Positions 40,248 through 49,140 of a stretch of DNA of 54,932 nt are shown here, piece by piece (within the stretch, counting starts at the first letter, position 1; each line of letters starts with the position of its first letter). The notes below the pieces were generated by a model that saw only the letters and a list, made by a program, of their open reading frames with translations, was not told where the DNA came from and did no database searches. This DNA is from a virus: positions 1-54,932 of IMG/VR virus record IMGVR_UViG_3300010413_000058. One strand, given 5' to 3'. The translations under genes and the position numbers were made by a program.

Positions 40248-40705
40248 TTCAACCTAGCATTCAGCATTTTGTATTTTGTCCCGTCATCGGCCTCGAACTG
40301 CTCTGATTCAGGGTCGAGTTGAACTACTAATCCTCCTATTACGTCCCAAGCCCCACTCTCGTAACTCCTATAAAACGTGATTCTCCTCCGCCCATCTGTT
40401 TGATCTGCGTCAGTCAAATATCCCATAACTTTATCCCGAAGCTGAGCCAATCTAAACCCTTCAGCGTCAAACCTAGTGCAGCAATAGATAGTGAGGAGCA
40501 TACTGGAAAGGGTGTCAGGATCAAGGAAACCAAAATTAACAGAAACCCATTTATCCACACTCTGAGCATCCCCTTGAATCTGAGGGCTACTGAGACCTCT
40601 ATCAAACGTGAGGGGAATGTTCTCGGCTCTGGCAAGATTATCTACGAAATATTTCTTGACAGAATCCCTTACGTTAGCCTCTCGTGCCGTAGGGTCAAGT
40701 ACCAC
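40229..40705 (-). CDS. Tail terminator / tail completion protein
   Basis: A 158-residue protein in the place of the tail terminator. It begins MVLDPTAREANVRDSVKKYF; the regions GFLDPDTLSSMLLTIYCCTR and YLTDADQTDGRRRITFY look like the alpha/beta fold of gpU-type proteins that cap the tail tube. GTG 40705 follows GGAGATAACAG. The call rests on gene order and general fold, not on a strong motif. Confidence 0.6.
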   Translation of the reverse strand: MVLDPTAREANVRDSVKKYFVDNLARAENIPLTFDRGLSSPQIQGDAQSVDKWVSVNFGFLDPDTLSSMLLTIYCCTRFDAEGFRLAQLRDKVMGYLTDADQTDGRRRITFYRSYESGAWDVIGGLVVQLDPESEQFEADDGTKYKMLNARLKWGSKI

Positions 40706-40708
40706 CTG

Positions 40709-40900
40709 TTATCTCCTAAAAAATAAACGAAATCTTTTATCTCCAAACATTGTATAGTTACCAAAAAGGATCGGTTTCACTATCTCCAATGTAGGATAAT
40801 CACAATTGGGACACGGTTGAATAGGAGTACCATCTGGCTGAAAATCATGCTCAAACTCAGCCTCTATCTCCCATTTACAATTACTGCATCTAACTAACAT
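40709..40900 (-). CDS. Small zinc-ribbon protein
   Basis: A 63-residue protein with two Cys pairs, CSNC (5-8) and CPNC (30-33), and a basic aromatic tail. The start overlaps the previous gene by 11 bases. It is one of several zinc ribbons threaded through the structural operon. Its function is unknown. Confidence 0.6.
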   Translation of the reverse strand: MLVRCSNCKWEIEAEFEHDFQPDGTPIQPCPNCDYPTLEIVKPILFGNYTMFGDKRFRLFFRR

Positions 40901-41108
40901 ATTTCTCAGCGTCCTTTACAAGATTATCAATGAAAGGCCAAAACACTTGCGTCATGTATTCCACGGATGGCAAGTTTCGAGGATCATCTTTTGACCTTTT
41001 ATCAAATTCCCCTAAACTAATTGCTCTGTGGACCATCCTCAATTCTTCGAGAGACATAGAGAAGGTTACGTGGACATCTCGAATTTGAATATCTTTTACT
41101 TCAGGCAT
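40890..41108 (-). CDS. Small unknown protein in the neck gene set
   Basis: A 72-residue acidic protein starting MPEVKDIQIRDVHVTFSMSL. ATG 41108 overlaps the previous stop (TGATG); a GTG nine bases earlier is also in frame. No family is recognised. It lies between the gp10-like and zinc-ribbon genes. Confidence 0.6.
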   Translation of the reverse strand: MPEVKDIQIRDVHVTFSMSLEELRMVHRAISLGEFDKRSKDDPRNLPSVEYMTQVFWPFIDNLVKDAEKYVS

Positions 41109-41695
41109 CAGTGCCACCCCATCAATATCTTCTGAGCTAGAAGATTAATAAAAGGTCCAGCTTCAAAATCCTGCAACACGTAGGTAAACACAGGGCGAGG
41201 ATGATGGTGTCCGCCCTCTCCAAAACTTCCCCCAAACTCCAGCACTCGTGCGTAGAAGGCTACAGGCTTAGCAGGACCTCTAATTGTCTTCACCCCTTTC
41301 CCTAAAGTTGTAAACCATGATTTACCAGGCTGAGACATTACTCCTGCAGGAATCCCTGCCATATACCCATAATGTCTCCCTGCATATCTCTGCCGCCGCA
41401 CTGTTATAGATTTCAGCAAATCACCCCACAACTGCCAATATGCCTGCTTCCCTGCTCCTGACCCATATATGAGTTTCCATTTCCTGTACCGCTCGCTTCC
41501 TGGTGTTGTGCCAAAGGGAACATAGCGACCTGCATATTTCTGAGTAACAATGGCAGCGACGATCTCTTGGTGAGCCTTTCGAGCCATTAGAAGAGGAACT
41601 TCATCTTTCCCATAGAACAACACGGCACTCTGCACTTTATGTGTTGCCCACATAATTCGTTCCATATCTTGTGGATTGGGGTAGATGTAGATCAC
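41108..41695 (-). CDS. HK97 gp10-like neck/tail completion protein
   Basis: A 195-residue basic protein. The early segment LLMARKAHQEIVAAIVTQKY and the later FYARVLEFGGSFGEGGHHHPRPVF have the look of HK97 gp10-type proteins, which join head to tail (the 'yArvlEfGt..' block before 'ph PRPf' is typical). GTG 41695 follows TTGGAGGAAATTGA. It lies between the last glycan gene and the tail terminator region, where such a protein is expected. Confidence 0.65.
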   Translation of the reverse strand: MIYIYPNPQDMERIMWATHKVQSAVLFYGKDEVPLLMARKAHQEIVAAIVTQKYAGRYVPFGTTPGSERYRKWKLIYGSGAGKQAYWQLWGDLLKSITVRRQRYAGRHYGYMAGIPAGVMSQPGKSWFTTLGKGVKTIRGPAKPVAFYARVLEFGGSFGEGGHHHPRPVFTYVLQDFEAGPFINLLAQKILMGWH

Positions 41696-42081
41696 TCAAT
41701 TTCCTCCAACCAGCCGTTCAGCACAGTCTCACCAACGTAACTGGCTATATTTACAGGATACAATCTTTTGTCGTGCAGCACAACATTATTTCTGAAGATC
41801 CGAGGACATTTATCAATTCCTTCACTTGATCGTCTGTACAGACTCAAATAATCGAACTGATCGCAATAAAAGAACGTCGGGAGTGCGTCGGATAGCGACT
41901 CTGTTAAGCGTTCGTCGTCATAGATATACAAAACATAGTCTGTCGATACTCCGAACTCTGAGAACGTCGGATCGAAGTCTGCTATAATCGTAGCCACAGG
42001 TAATTTGCCAAGTGACTCGATGCACTTCTCTCTCATCCTTTTATCTTCTTTCCCCGACCTCAGAACGATTGCCGTTAACAC
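41692..42081 (-). CDS. Reduced GT2-like glycosyltransferase
   Basis: This 129-residue protein looks like a shrunken GT2 enzyme. It keeps the block YVLYIYDDERLTES (acidic triad at residues 55-57), and then PRIFRNNVVL matching the 'Rlfr' element that follows in full GT2 enzymes such as the one at 45968-46708. The nucleotide-binding N-terminus is short. It may be a remnant or a partner subunit. GTG 42081 follows AAGGAG, and it overlaps the radical SAM stop by one base. Confidence 0.5.
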   Translation of the reverse strand: MLTAIVLRSGKEDKRMREKCIESLGKLPVATIIADFDPTFSEFGVSTDYVLYIYDDERLTESLSDALPTFFYCDQFDYLSLYRRSSEGIDKCPRIFRNNVVLHDKRLYPVNIASYVGETVLNGWLEEIE

Positions 42082-43316
42082 TACTTCAATTTCTCCTTAT
42101 CCTTATACTTCGCTTCCATCATGTCCCTCAATTCAACTATCCTCTCTGAAGACAGTCCTTCAGTGGACACAGTGGATTTGTAACTACCAGGAATCCCTTT
42201 GTACCACATTGGGGCACTATTGTATTGGAACTTTATGTCCCAGAGTTCTGGTTTCTCGAAGACAGGTGATCCTGGTAGCGGCTGGAAAACCGTGAAATCA
42301 ACGTCATCGGGTCTCGCCTCCTCGATCCACCTTTGTGTATCCAATATAGTGCCTTCAGTCTCTCCAGGTAGACCAACGATAAGAAACGCCTTGCATCTGA
42401 TTCCTGCTTTTCTGAGTGCCCATACAGCCTCAAGATTGCGTTGCGTAGTCGTTCCTTTGAGGTTCTTTTGGAGTATTTCGTCTGATCCACTCTCTACCCC
42501 CATTCCGACCTCTACTACACCCATTCGGGCTAAGTAGCTGGCAGTCTGGTCGTCTATAAGGTTGGACCGAGCAAAACACCTGAACCTGTAATCCTTCTGT
42601 CCAAAATATTCAGCTAACTCTCTTGTCCTCTTCCTACTCGTTACAAATACGTCATCAAAGATCATAAAAGCCTCAAACCCATATTCTTTATTCAAATGCT
42701 CGACTTCTCTGATCACGTATTTGGAGGAGGCTTGACGAAACTTTCGGGTTATTCTGGCGCAGAAGGAACAATGAAATGGGCAACCCCTCGAAGTCATCAG
42801 CGTAGTGGCGGGGCGAGAATCGATTGTGTAGTGATATTTCTTGATGTCAATGAGATCACGGGCAGGAAGGGGGAGGCGATCTATAGAGACTAAATCCGAC
42901 GTATTCCCAAGCACTTTCTCGTCACATTGCATCCCGCTTGTAAGATATAACATCAGAGCAGTCAACGCCATCTCCCCTTCGCCCTTGATCACATAATCAA
43001 AACCATTCTCAATGCACTCATGGGGCATATGGGTAGCGTGAGGTCCTCCTGCTATTAGAGTCTTTCCCTCTTTCTTCAACTGCCTAGCTATCCTATATGC
43101 TTGATCTCTCTGTGGGGTAGTCAGTGAGATACCTACTATGTTAGATTCCACTCTAACCAAATCATTGAAATCCGCAGCAGCCAAATCAATCACCTGAACC
43201 GTATATCCCCAATCTCTCAACACAGCCGCAAGATAAAGTATCCCAAGAGGGGGAAACACCTCTTGATCAATCAGAAAAGGACTGCTGGGGAATATTAAGG
43301 AAATGTCACAAGTCAT
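42081..43316 (-). CDS. B12-binding-type radical SAM enzyme
   Basis: A 411-residue enzyme of the radical SAM superfamily. Residues 1-135 resemble a cobalamin-binding Rossmann domain (FPPLGILYLAAVLRDWGY, IAGGPHATHMPHECI, YVIKGEGE). The 4Fe-4S site is Cys179, Cys183 and Cys186 (SRGCPFHCSFC). Later blocks VEVGMGVESGSDEIL and FLIVGLPGETEGT are standard for the family. This class methylates or rearranges unreactive carbons. It is flanked by methyltransferase and glycosyltransferase genes, so a glycan or lipid-linked substrate is likely but not shown. The start overlaps the preceding gene by 11 bases. Confidence 0.88.
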   Translation of the reverse strand: MTCDISLIFPSSPFLIDQEVFPPLGILYLAAVLRDWGYTVQVIDLAAADFNDLVRVESNIVGISLTTPQRDQAYRIARQLKKEGKTLIAGGPHATHMPHECIENGFDYVIKGEGEMALTALMLYLTSGMQCDEKVLGNTSDLVSIDRLPLPARDLIDIKKYHYTIDSRPATTLMTSRGCPFHCSFCARITRKFRQASSKYVIREVEHLNKEYGFEAFMIFDDVFVTSRKRTRELAEYFGQKDYRFRCFARSNLIDDQTASYLARMGVVEVGMGVESGSDEILQKNLKGTTTQRNLEAVWALRKAGIRCKAFLIVGLPGETEGTILDTQRWIEEARPDDVDFTVFQPLPGSPVFEKPELWDIKFQYNSAPMWYKGIPGSYKSTVSTEGLSSERIVELRDMMEAKYKDKEKLK

Positions 43317-43860
43317 ATCTTAACCTCTGAAACACCACATCAATCGTACAGGATCTATCATGGGGTATAGTGTCAATTTGAACTAACTTCAATAGGGGAA
43401 GGCGGGTCATTATATTCTGAATAAAAGGTTTTCCCACATTTACTTGATGGCTGGGATTTCCCCCTTCTTCTACCGTAGCATACCTTCCCCCTTGCATGTC
43501 AGGGAGCAGGAGAACTAAATACCCTTCAGGTCTGATCAATCTTCTCGCCCATCCATTGAGACAAGCAATGATTTCGTTTTCTGTTGGCAGGTCTTCAACC
43601 ATGTGGCTGCTGAAGACAAAATCGACAGGCTCGTAATGTACATACCGCACAGCATCCCAGTGAATAAACCTTCCCTCTGGAACTTGCATTTCACAAAGGG
43701 GTTGAGGAGATATGTCAACATGATAACAATCACCCAGAAGAAGAGGGCAACTGCCGCAGCCCATATCAAGACCCCGACCCTGAAGATAAGCCGCAACGTG
43801 TCCAACATTGAAGTCGAACTCGACCCTGACATTTTTTACGTCCTCCAAGCTATACTCCAT
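43306..43860 (-). CDS. Class I SAM-dependent methyltransferase
   Basis: A 184-residue enzyme. Motif I is GRGLDMGCGSCPLLLGD, a second acidic block follows (YHVDISPQPLC), and then FVFSSHMVEDLP and RLIRPEGYLVLLLPDMQGG, the usual order for small-molecule or sugar methyltransferases. It overlaps the GT4 gene by 11 bases and the radical SAM gene by 11. The substrate is unknown. Confidence 0.75.
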   Translation of the reverse strand: MEYSLEDVKNVRVEFDFNVGHVAAYLQGRGLDMGCGSCPLLLGDCYHVDISPQPLCEMQVPEGRFIHWDAVRYVHYEPVDFVFSSHMVEDLPTENEIIACLNGWARRLIRPEGYLVLLLPDMQGGRYATVEEGGNPSHQVNVGKPFIQNIMTRLPLLKLVQIDTIPHDRSCTIDVVFQRLRYDL

Positions 43861-44920
43861 TTAATTCCCCTGTCACATCCGTAACAAAACCCCTCTCTTT
43901 AACAATCTCAAAAAACCTTAGATGTCTCTCTGCCATTATTTTACTTGTGAATCTATGCTCGTACAGACGCCTACAGGATTCTCTAGAGATACTATCAATT
44001 TGCTTGAGGGCATCAACAGAGGATTGAATGGCTTGTTCTCTTTGTTCATGGGAATAGCCATCGTGATTAATAATGAATCCATGTTTTCCATGCTCTATTA
44101 TTTCACCTCCATTGTAGTTAATAGCTGAAGGTTCTTGAGAGTTTCCCCAACCTATAACAGGAACACCACACGCCAAAGACTCTAAGTTTATTACACCTAA
44201 CATCTCGTGGTACCCATTGAATATAGGATTAATTAGAGCCTTTGCCCTCCTCCAAACTCTGTATTTAATCTCGTCATCACATCCTCTTAACCATATGATC
44301 TGCCGTCCATCCACTTTTGGGAGTACATTATCATGGCAAAAAGGGTAGTGATAAGCAGGACCTATAAGGATAAGTCTCTCCCCTGCCCTCTTAGCTATAT
44401 CTATGGCTATGTCAGGGCACTTACCTGGGTCCATTCTTCCTATCCACAATGAAAAATTGTCGTGATCTTTGTCCCATTCTGGGTAAATCCATTCAGGAAC
44501 TCCATGATAAATCAAAGTACCTATCCCACCACTAACACTTTTGATTTTTTTAGAGTAAACTACCTTATTCTTGTCAATTCGGGGCAAATTGAAAAAGGGT
44601 TCTATAGTGAAAGGCCAATTACTTCTCAGATCATGGCTAATATAACCGGAGCCCATAAATGAATGTACATGGTCGAACTTTTTGTTTTTCTCAACCTCAT
44701 ACGCCTTAATTGCCTCAAGATAAATATCCCGATCGTCTTCCCAGGGGACCGACATCTCGACGAACTCAAATCCAGGCAAATCACACCCTTTTATAGAAAA
44801 CACAACACACTCATGCCCTATATCTCTCCACTCTCTAATCAAGTAATAGATGAGCCTTTCAGCCCCATAAATATGTCCTTCGCCGAATGGGTGGGCGTAG
44901 CCCAATACTGCGATTCTCAT
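43850..44920 (-). CDS. GT4-family glycosyltransferase
   Basis: A 356-residue GT-B enzyme. It begins MRIAVLGYAHPFGEGHIYGA, a GT4 N-terminus, with FSLWIGRMDPGKCPDIAIDI at the second domain, then LESLACGVPVIGWG, which contains the Glu-x7-Glu-type donor region, and a terminal helix. ATG 44920 overlaps the zinc-ribbon stop (ATGA) and follows AAGGAGTTGGGATT; the upstream ATG at 44953 is rejected. It probably adds a sugar to a growing glycan. Confidence 0.82.
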   Translation of the reverse strand: MRIAVLGYAHPFGEGHIYGAERLIYYLIREWRDIGHECVVFSIKGCDLPGFEFVEMSVPWEDDRDIYLEAIKAYEVEKNKKFDHVHSFMGSGYISHDLRSNWPFTIEPFFNLPRIDKNKVVYSKKIKSVSGGIGTLIYHGVPEWIYPEWDKDHDNFSLWIGRMDPGKCPDIAIDIAKRAGERLILIGPAYHYPFCHDNVLPKVDGRQIIWLRGCDDEIKYRVWRRAKALINPIFNGYHEMLGVINLESLACGVPVIGWGNSQEPSAINYNGGEIIEHGKHGFIINHDGYSHEQREQAIQSSVDALKQIDSISRESCRRLYEHRFTSKIMAERHLRFFEIVKERGFVTDVTGELNGV

Positions 44921-45231
44921 AATCCCAACTCCTTTAGCCGTTCTCTCTGCCATTGTTTCAATGTTTCGCCTACCGCTGTGTGCAATCTATTACCACACAC
45001 TGAACAAAAATTCACATCACCAAACAATTCAACCACCTGTTTGTGAAAACACGGGGTATTTATCTCTGTCTCAGAAAACAAAGGGGGAGGTACGTTAGGT
45101 TGCACATTGTCAACCCAATACATATCTCCACAGTAGGGACACCGATGTTTGCCTGGCACGATCTCAAAATCTGGCATACGCCAGAACCTGCCACACCCCA
45201 AACACATGTATCTATCCGTTGCTCTCCCCAT
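44917..45231 (-). CDS. Zinc-ribbon protein inside the glycan island
   Basis: A 104-residue protein with three Cys pairs: CLGC (about 10-13), CPYC (about 31-34) and CSVC (about 76-79), plus Cys61. The first two form a zinc ribbon; the third may form a second site. ATG 45231 overlaps the preceding stop (TGATG) behind AAAGGATTAGG. It may bind a partner enzyme or nucleic acid. The role is unknown. Confidence 0.65.
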   Translation of the reverse strand: MGRATDRYMCLGCGRFWRMPDFEIVPGKHRCPYCGDMYWVDNVQPNVPPPLFSETEINTPCFHKQVVELFGDVNFCSVCGNRLHTAVGETLKQWQRERLKELGL

Positions 45232-45968
45232 CACCTAATCCTTTCTGCCCACAGTTGGCCGTGACCTAACTTTGTGTGCTTGTGACTCCATTTTTTCTTT
45301 TCATTCTTAGCAAACCAGTGAAGAAACTCAAAATTCTGAGTCTCCACAATATCATCAAAGACCACAATACTTCCAATCTTTGAATAATCCCTAAAAAGCT
45401 TCCACTCCCTTATTATATGTTCAGTCGTGTGCAAAGTATCTTGAAAACAGAAATCCCATTCACCAATTCTAGGCATGACTTCTGTAAGGGTGTCATACGT
45501 CAATCCCTCTATGAACTCAACCTCAACATTCTTTAATCCTTTCATCTCCTCCAATCTCTTATTTCTCTTCTCAATCACTAATCCCCAAGACTTCCACCCT
45601 CTGGCACACACATGCTTTTCAGGGAAGTTCTTCCAATCGACTATTGGTCCTTCTTCAAAAGTTGGAGCGCAGCCATAAGGCTCCCCGAGAGAGTTAGCAG
45701 GAGAATGACCTACATCAAACGTGTATAACTTCCCTCCCCCATATTCACTCATTGCCTTAGCTATTTTATAAGTACCATAGCCCTCAAAAGTTCCCAGCTC
45801 CATTACTACATCGGGCTGCAAGACCAACAACGCTTGCACAATCATATCCATATTTGCATTGTCATGGACCCAGGGTCGCATAAAAGCCTCTGCCACACAT
45901 TCTTCGTGTGTTATTCCTTCACTCACTCTGGGCTTTATAGTATCCCAATTGTTTTCTAGAAATTCCAT
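45231..45968 (-). CDS. SAM-dependent methyltransferase (Methyltransf_24 type)
   Basis: A 245-residue enzyme. Motif I is VVMELGTFEGYGTYKIAKAM, followed by LYTFDVG. A central region FCFQDTLHTTEHIIREWKLF and SIVVFDDIVETQNFEFLHWF resembles class I methyltransferases of the type often found beside glycosyltransferases (including cephalosporin-hydroxylase-like ones). ATG 45968 overlaps the GT2 stop (TGATG) behind GGAAGGAC. The substrate is unknown. Confidence 0.72.
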   Translation of the reverse strand: MEFLENNWDTIKPRVSEGITHEECVAEAFMRPWVHDNANMDMIVQALLVLQPDVVMELGTFEGYGTYKIAKAMSEYGGGKLYTFDVGHSPANSLGEPYGCAPTFEEGPIVDWKNFPEKHVCARGWKSWGLVIEKRNKRLEEMKGLKNVEVEFIEGLTYDTLTEVMPRIGEWDFCFQDTLHTTEHIIREWKLFRDYSKIGSIVVFDDIVETQNFEFLHWFAKNEKKKWSHKHTKLGHGQLWAERIR

Positions 45969-46708
45969 CAATAGTCCTTCCAGTAGCCAGGGTTAGCACA
46001 TTCAATAATCTGTCTTTTTGGAGTTGTCTCGAATACATCGTGAGTAAGACCTAACTGTTTTCTTCTCGCTTGAGCCCTCAACCACAATTTCTCAATCCTA
46101 ACCCTATCCCGATAATCATCCTTCTCAAAATGCTCCAGATCAGATTCAAATTTATAGTACGGCAAATCTTGAGGCCAAAGCACATGATGAGGACTATTTA
46201 CCCAGTGCATTCCAACCTCTCTCATTATCAATCTGCATTGGTAGTCAGGGTACTGACCTATTTGATGACTGATCAAGGGCCACCCATCCACTGAACTAGG
46301 AATTGCATAAGGTGATTCGGGAAATCGCAAAGGCTCATAAGTCCTGCGAGGCACATGGCCAACTTTATAGTAAAACCCACCCTCCTTGAAAGTTTTGTCC
46401 ACAAACTCCAGTTCCCTCTTGAGCCCATCTGTTAATCGCTCGTCGAAGTCGAGGATGAAACACATCTGCCCATGTGGAATATAGGAAAGAGCGATGTTGC
46501 TTTGGGTCGTTTCCATATCGTGAAACCAGTTGAGCCACGGGTGTATGAAGACTTCCGGTTTCTCGTACTCTCTGAGGGCTTGGACAGTGAAATCTGTACT
46601 GCCCCCATCAACCACAATAATTCTTTCAAAGTAAGATTCATTATGGACATTTTTCATTACCCTTTCTACTTGTTTCTCTTCGTTCAGACACTTCATTAGA
46701 AGAATCAC
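45968..46708 (-). CDS. GT2-family glycosyltransferase
   Basis: A 246-residue GT-A enzyme. It opens MILLMKCLNEEKQVERVMKN, with VDGGSTDFTVQAL (nucleotide binding), and CFILDFDERLTDGL with a metal-binding DFDE (87-90). Then come YQCRLIMREVGMHWVNSPHH and acceptor-side residues. This is the WaaE-like or small GT2 style. GTG 46708 follows AAAGGAGTACAATC. It is followed by a methyltransferase through TGATG. Confidence 0.82.
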   Translation of the reverse strand: MILLMKCLNEEKQVERVMKNVHNESYFERIIVVDGGSTDFTVQALREYEKPEVFIHPWLNWFHDMETTQSNIALSYIPHGQMCFILDFDERLTDGLKRELEFVDKTFKEGGFYYKVGHVPRRTYEPLRFPESPYAIPSSVDGWPLISHQIGQYPDYQCRLIMREVGMHWVNSPHHVLWPQDLPYYKFESDLEHFEKDDYRDRVRIEKLWLRAQARRKQLGLTHDVFETTPKRQIIECANPGYWKDY

Positions 46709-46720
46709 GATTGTACTCCT

Positions 46721-47056
46721 TTACTTTAATCCTTTCTTCTTTTCTTCCAATTCCTTTATCTCCCGCTCTAAATTCAAACAATCGGTCTGTGCAGGTTGGG
46801 GCATACGTATGCAGTCTCTTGTTCCATATTGCTTGTACATCTGGTACAACATATCACGCTTGGTAGATATTCGGATGTCAACAAACTCAGCTTTGGAGAA
46901 AGCGGCTAAGAACTCTATCTTATCCTGTGTCTGCTCAAACTGCTCTTTGGTTTCTTCACAGGCTGTGAGGAAATCATTCATAGGAGTAAAATAGGATATT
47001 GCCCCTATCGTAGCCGCCACTATTGCTATCGCCACTGTTATATCCTTCCACGTCAT
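46721..47056 (-). CDS. Small membrane-anchored coiled-coil protein
   Basis: A 111-residue protein with an N-terminal hydrophobic segment (about 6-24, ITVAIAIVAATIGAISYF), then a charged helical part (about 31-55) and a C-terminal coiled coil (LEREIKELEEKKKGLK). Two Cys residues are in the later region. It overlaps the GT4-GT9 gene by ATGA and may tie glycan enzymes to the membrane. The function is not known. Confidence 0.6.
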   Translation of the reverse strand: MTWKDITVAIAIVAATIGAISYFTPMNDFLTACEETKEQFEQTQDKIEFLAAFSKAEFVDIRISTKRDMLYQMYKQYGTRDCIRMPQPAQTDCLNLEREIKELEEKKKGLK

Positions 47057-49113
47057 ATCCCAAACGCCCCCTTTGGTTGCAATAGCTTTGTCAATTCTTT
47101 TACAACCAACATTGGGTTAATGGTACTGATACAGGGAGACATGCAGGGAGCTTTTCCTGGCTGCCCCCAGCAGTTCGCCGTAATTGGACAAACATCAAGC
47201 TTGTTAGGTTCCAAATTGATGATAGTGCCGTTGTCTGACCTTGGTCCAGTTACTCTGGCAGGAGCAGGGCCGTACAAGACTATTGCTGGGGTTCCTAAAG
47301 CCCCAGCTAAATGGCTCAGAAACGAATCGATAACCACGGCAGCACGGGCATTTTTCATAACCCACGCAGATTGTCTCCAAGTCAACTTCTCCCTCAAATC
47401 TAAAACTGTTCTCCTGCATGCCAGATCCTTTCCCATCCCCAGTTGAACGAACTTATACTGGGGCATCATTTGAATCACGACATCCATATGTCTATACGTC
47501 CTATACTGCTTCTGAGCACCAGCCGTTTGCACCACGATGTACTCATCAGGGAGTTCGATTTCAGGTTTTTCGAGCTTTATGAACATATTATCAGGTTCGA
47601 CTTGGCAGAAATAAGGGTACATAGAATGGAGAGGGACATCGAGATTGTTCCAACCTCCAGGGAGAATCTTTTCTCCATGAGGATTATATACAATCTGATA
47701 TTTCCCTAACATTGAATCGTTCCAACTAATAATCTCATCAACATATGGGTTCCCTTCTACTATATCCCGATACATATCCTGAGTCATGTAGACGAGAGGA
47801 ACATCGGGGTGTCTCTCCTTAATTCCCTTAAAACATTGAGTGCTCATCAGCACATCGCCTCCCGAGGAGTGCTGGGCGAAGAGGACTTTGTTGATCTTGG
47901 GAGGTCCAACCTTGATGCCAGGCTCTGTAGCCTCATCCAATAACTTGTTAATATTACTCGATCTTTCCATCCACTGCCTGGCTGCTTTAGCACCTTTCTT
48001 TATAATATCTCTCCTCAACCTGTCATCCCTAACAATCTTATCCATCTTATCAACTAGATCCGAAAAACTACAACACACCGACTCGACAAACGTGCGACCA
48101 CGCTGGGCTATGATAGGCACATAGGTTAATTCGTGGCAATCAACAGGCAATCCTGCTCCATCCGCCAGCAGTTCTATCTGCGCTGTGGTGTTGGAGGCTA
48201 CTACGGGGCATCCACACAGTTGAGCCTCCAATATCGTCCAACTCAGTCCCTCATGCGTCGAAGTATTCACTAAGCAATTCAACGAATTATAAATATCTAC
48301 CATCCTCTTTCTATCATAGAATATGTTAGGCTTCTTGGCAACGACATCTCCCGTCTTTGCCCCATATACCGCAGCATAATCATTCAATGTTTGCTCTAAA
48401 TTGTAAACCCCAGTCGTCATATCCGTATGAAGATAGAGGGTAACATTTGGGTTCTGCTTTTTGACTTCAAAGAAGGCTTTAATGGCTCTCTGAGGATCCT
48501 TCCGAAACTGATTAGGTCCTATGAATCCAAATAGAAATCGCTCGTCAGACAATTCAGGGAACAACTGGTGGCGAACTGCTATCTTTTCTTCAGGAGAGTA
48601 GATCCTGAACACTTCGTAATCGTTGACGGGCGGACGGAAATAGCGAAGTTCTGGAACATAAGGTTTTAAAGTGTGGTAGCCATATTTGGAGTAAACACAG
48701 GGGAAATCAAACACGCTGAACCATTTGGCGAAATCGGCTCTTATCTCAGGGAGGTCGTAGGGCATAATACATATAGTTTTCATACCCCTCAATTCAGCCA
48801 ACTGCATCAACGCATCATACACATGGGCGTACATCCATATATCTACTCCAACAATAACCAACACATCCAACTCATTGTGCTGAACAAAATTAATCAGATC
48901 CTTCCCGCCAAAATCCCTTTCATCCCTAGCAATCGTCACGTTGTAGTTGGGGAGTTTGTCTTCAAACACTTTGTTTCTAATGGGGGGTGGATAAGGAGAG
49001 AATATAGCAGGGATATAATTGTTCCTGTCAACCTGCTCCAGCAGAGCAGCCATCATATTAGCATTGCCAGTGACTCCAAGCGGATGGTCTCCTACGAATA
49101 ACACATTCTTCAC
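47053..49113 (-). CDS. Fused GT4-GT9 glycosyltransferase
   Basis: A 686-residue protein with two GT-B enzymes in one chain. The first (residues about 1-385) is GT4: FVGDHPLGVTGNANMMAALL, FLFGFIGPNQFRKDPQRAIK, and NTSTHEGLSWTILEAQLCGC with the donor region. The second (about 400-680) resembles ADP-heptose-type GT9: VLFAQHSSGGDVLMSTQCFK, YIVVQTAGAQKQYRTYRH, then VVIDSFLSHLAGALGTPAIV and LYGPAPARV. Fusion would let one polypeptide add two sugars in turn. GTG 49113 follows AAAGGAGAGAATC. It is the first gene of the glycan island in the transcription order. Confidence 0.82.
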   Translation of the reverse strand: MKNVLFVGDHPLGVTGNANMMAALLEQVDRNNYIPAIFSPYPPPIRNKVFEDKLPNYNVTIARDERDFGGKDLINFVQHNELDVLVIVGVDIWMYAHVYDALMQLAELRGMKTICIMPYDLPEIRADFAKWFSVFDFPCVYSKYGYHTLKPYVPELRYFRPPVNDYEVFRIYSPEEKIAVRHQLFPELSDERFLFGFIGPNQFRKDPQRAIKAFFEVKKQNPNVTLYLHTDMTTGVYNLEQTLNDYAAVYGAKTGDVVAKKPNIFYDRKRMVDIYNSLNCLVNTSTHEGLSWTILEAQLCGCPVVASNTTAQIELLADGAGLPVDCHELTYVPIIAQRGRTFVESVCCSFSDLVDKMDKIVRDDRLRRDIIKKGAKAARQWMERSSNINKLLDEATEPGIKVGPPKINKVLFAQHSSGGDVLMSTQCFKGIKERHPDVPLVYMTQDMYRDIVEGNPYVDEIISWNDSMLGKYQIVYNPHGEKILPGGWNNLDVPLHSMYPYFCQVEPDNMFIKLEKPEIELPDEYIVVQTAGAQKQYRTYRHMDVVIQMMPQYKFVQLGMGKDLACRRTVLDLREKLTWRQSAWVMKNARAAVVIDSFLSHLAGALGTPAIVLYGPAPARVTGPRSDNGTIINLEPNKLDVCPITANCWGQPGKAPCMSPCISTINPMLVVKELTKLLQPKGAFGI

Positions 49114-49140
49114 GATTCTCTCCTTTAAAAGAGATTGCTA

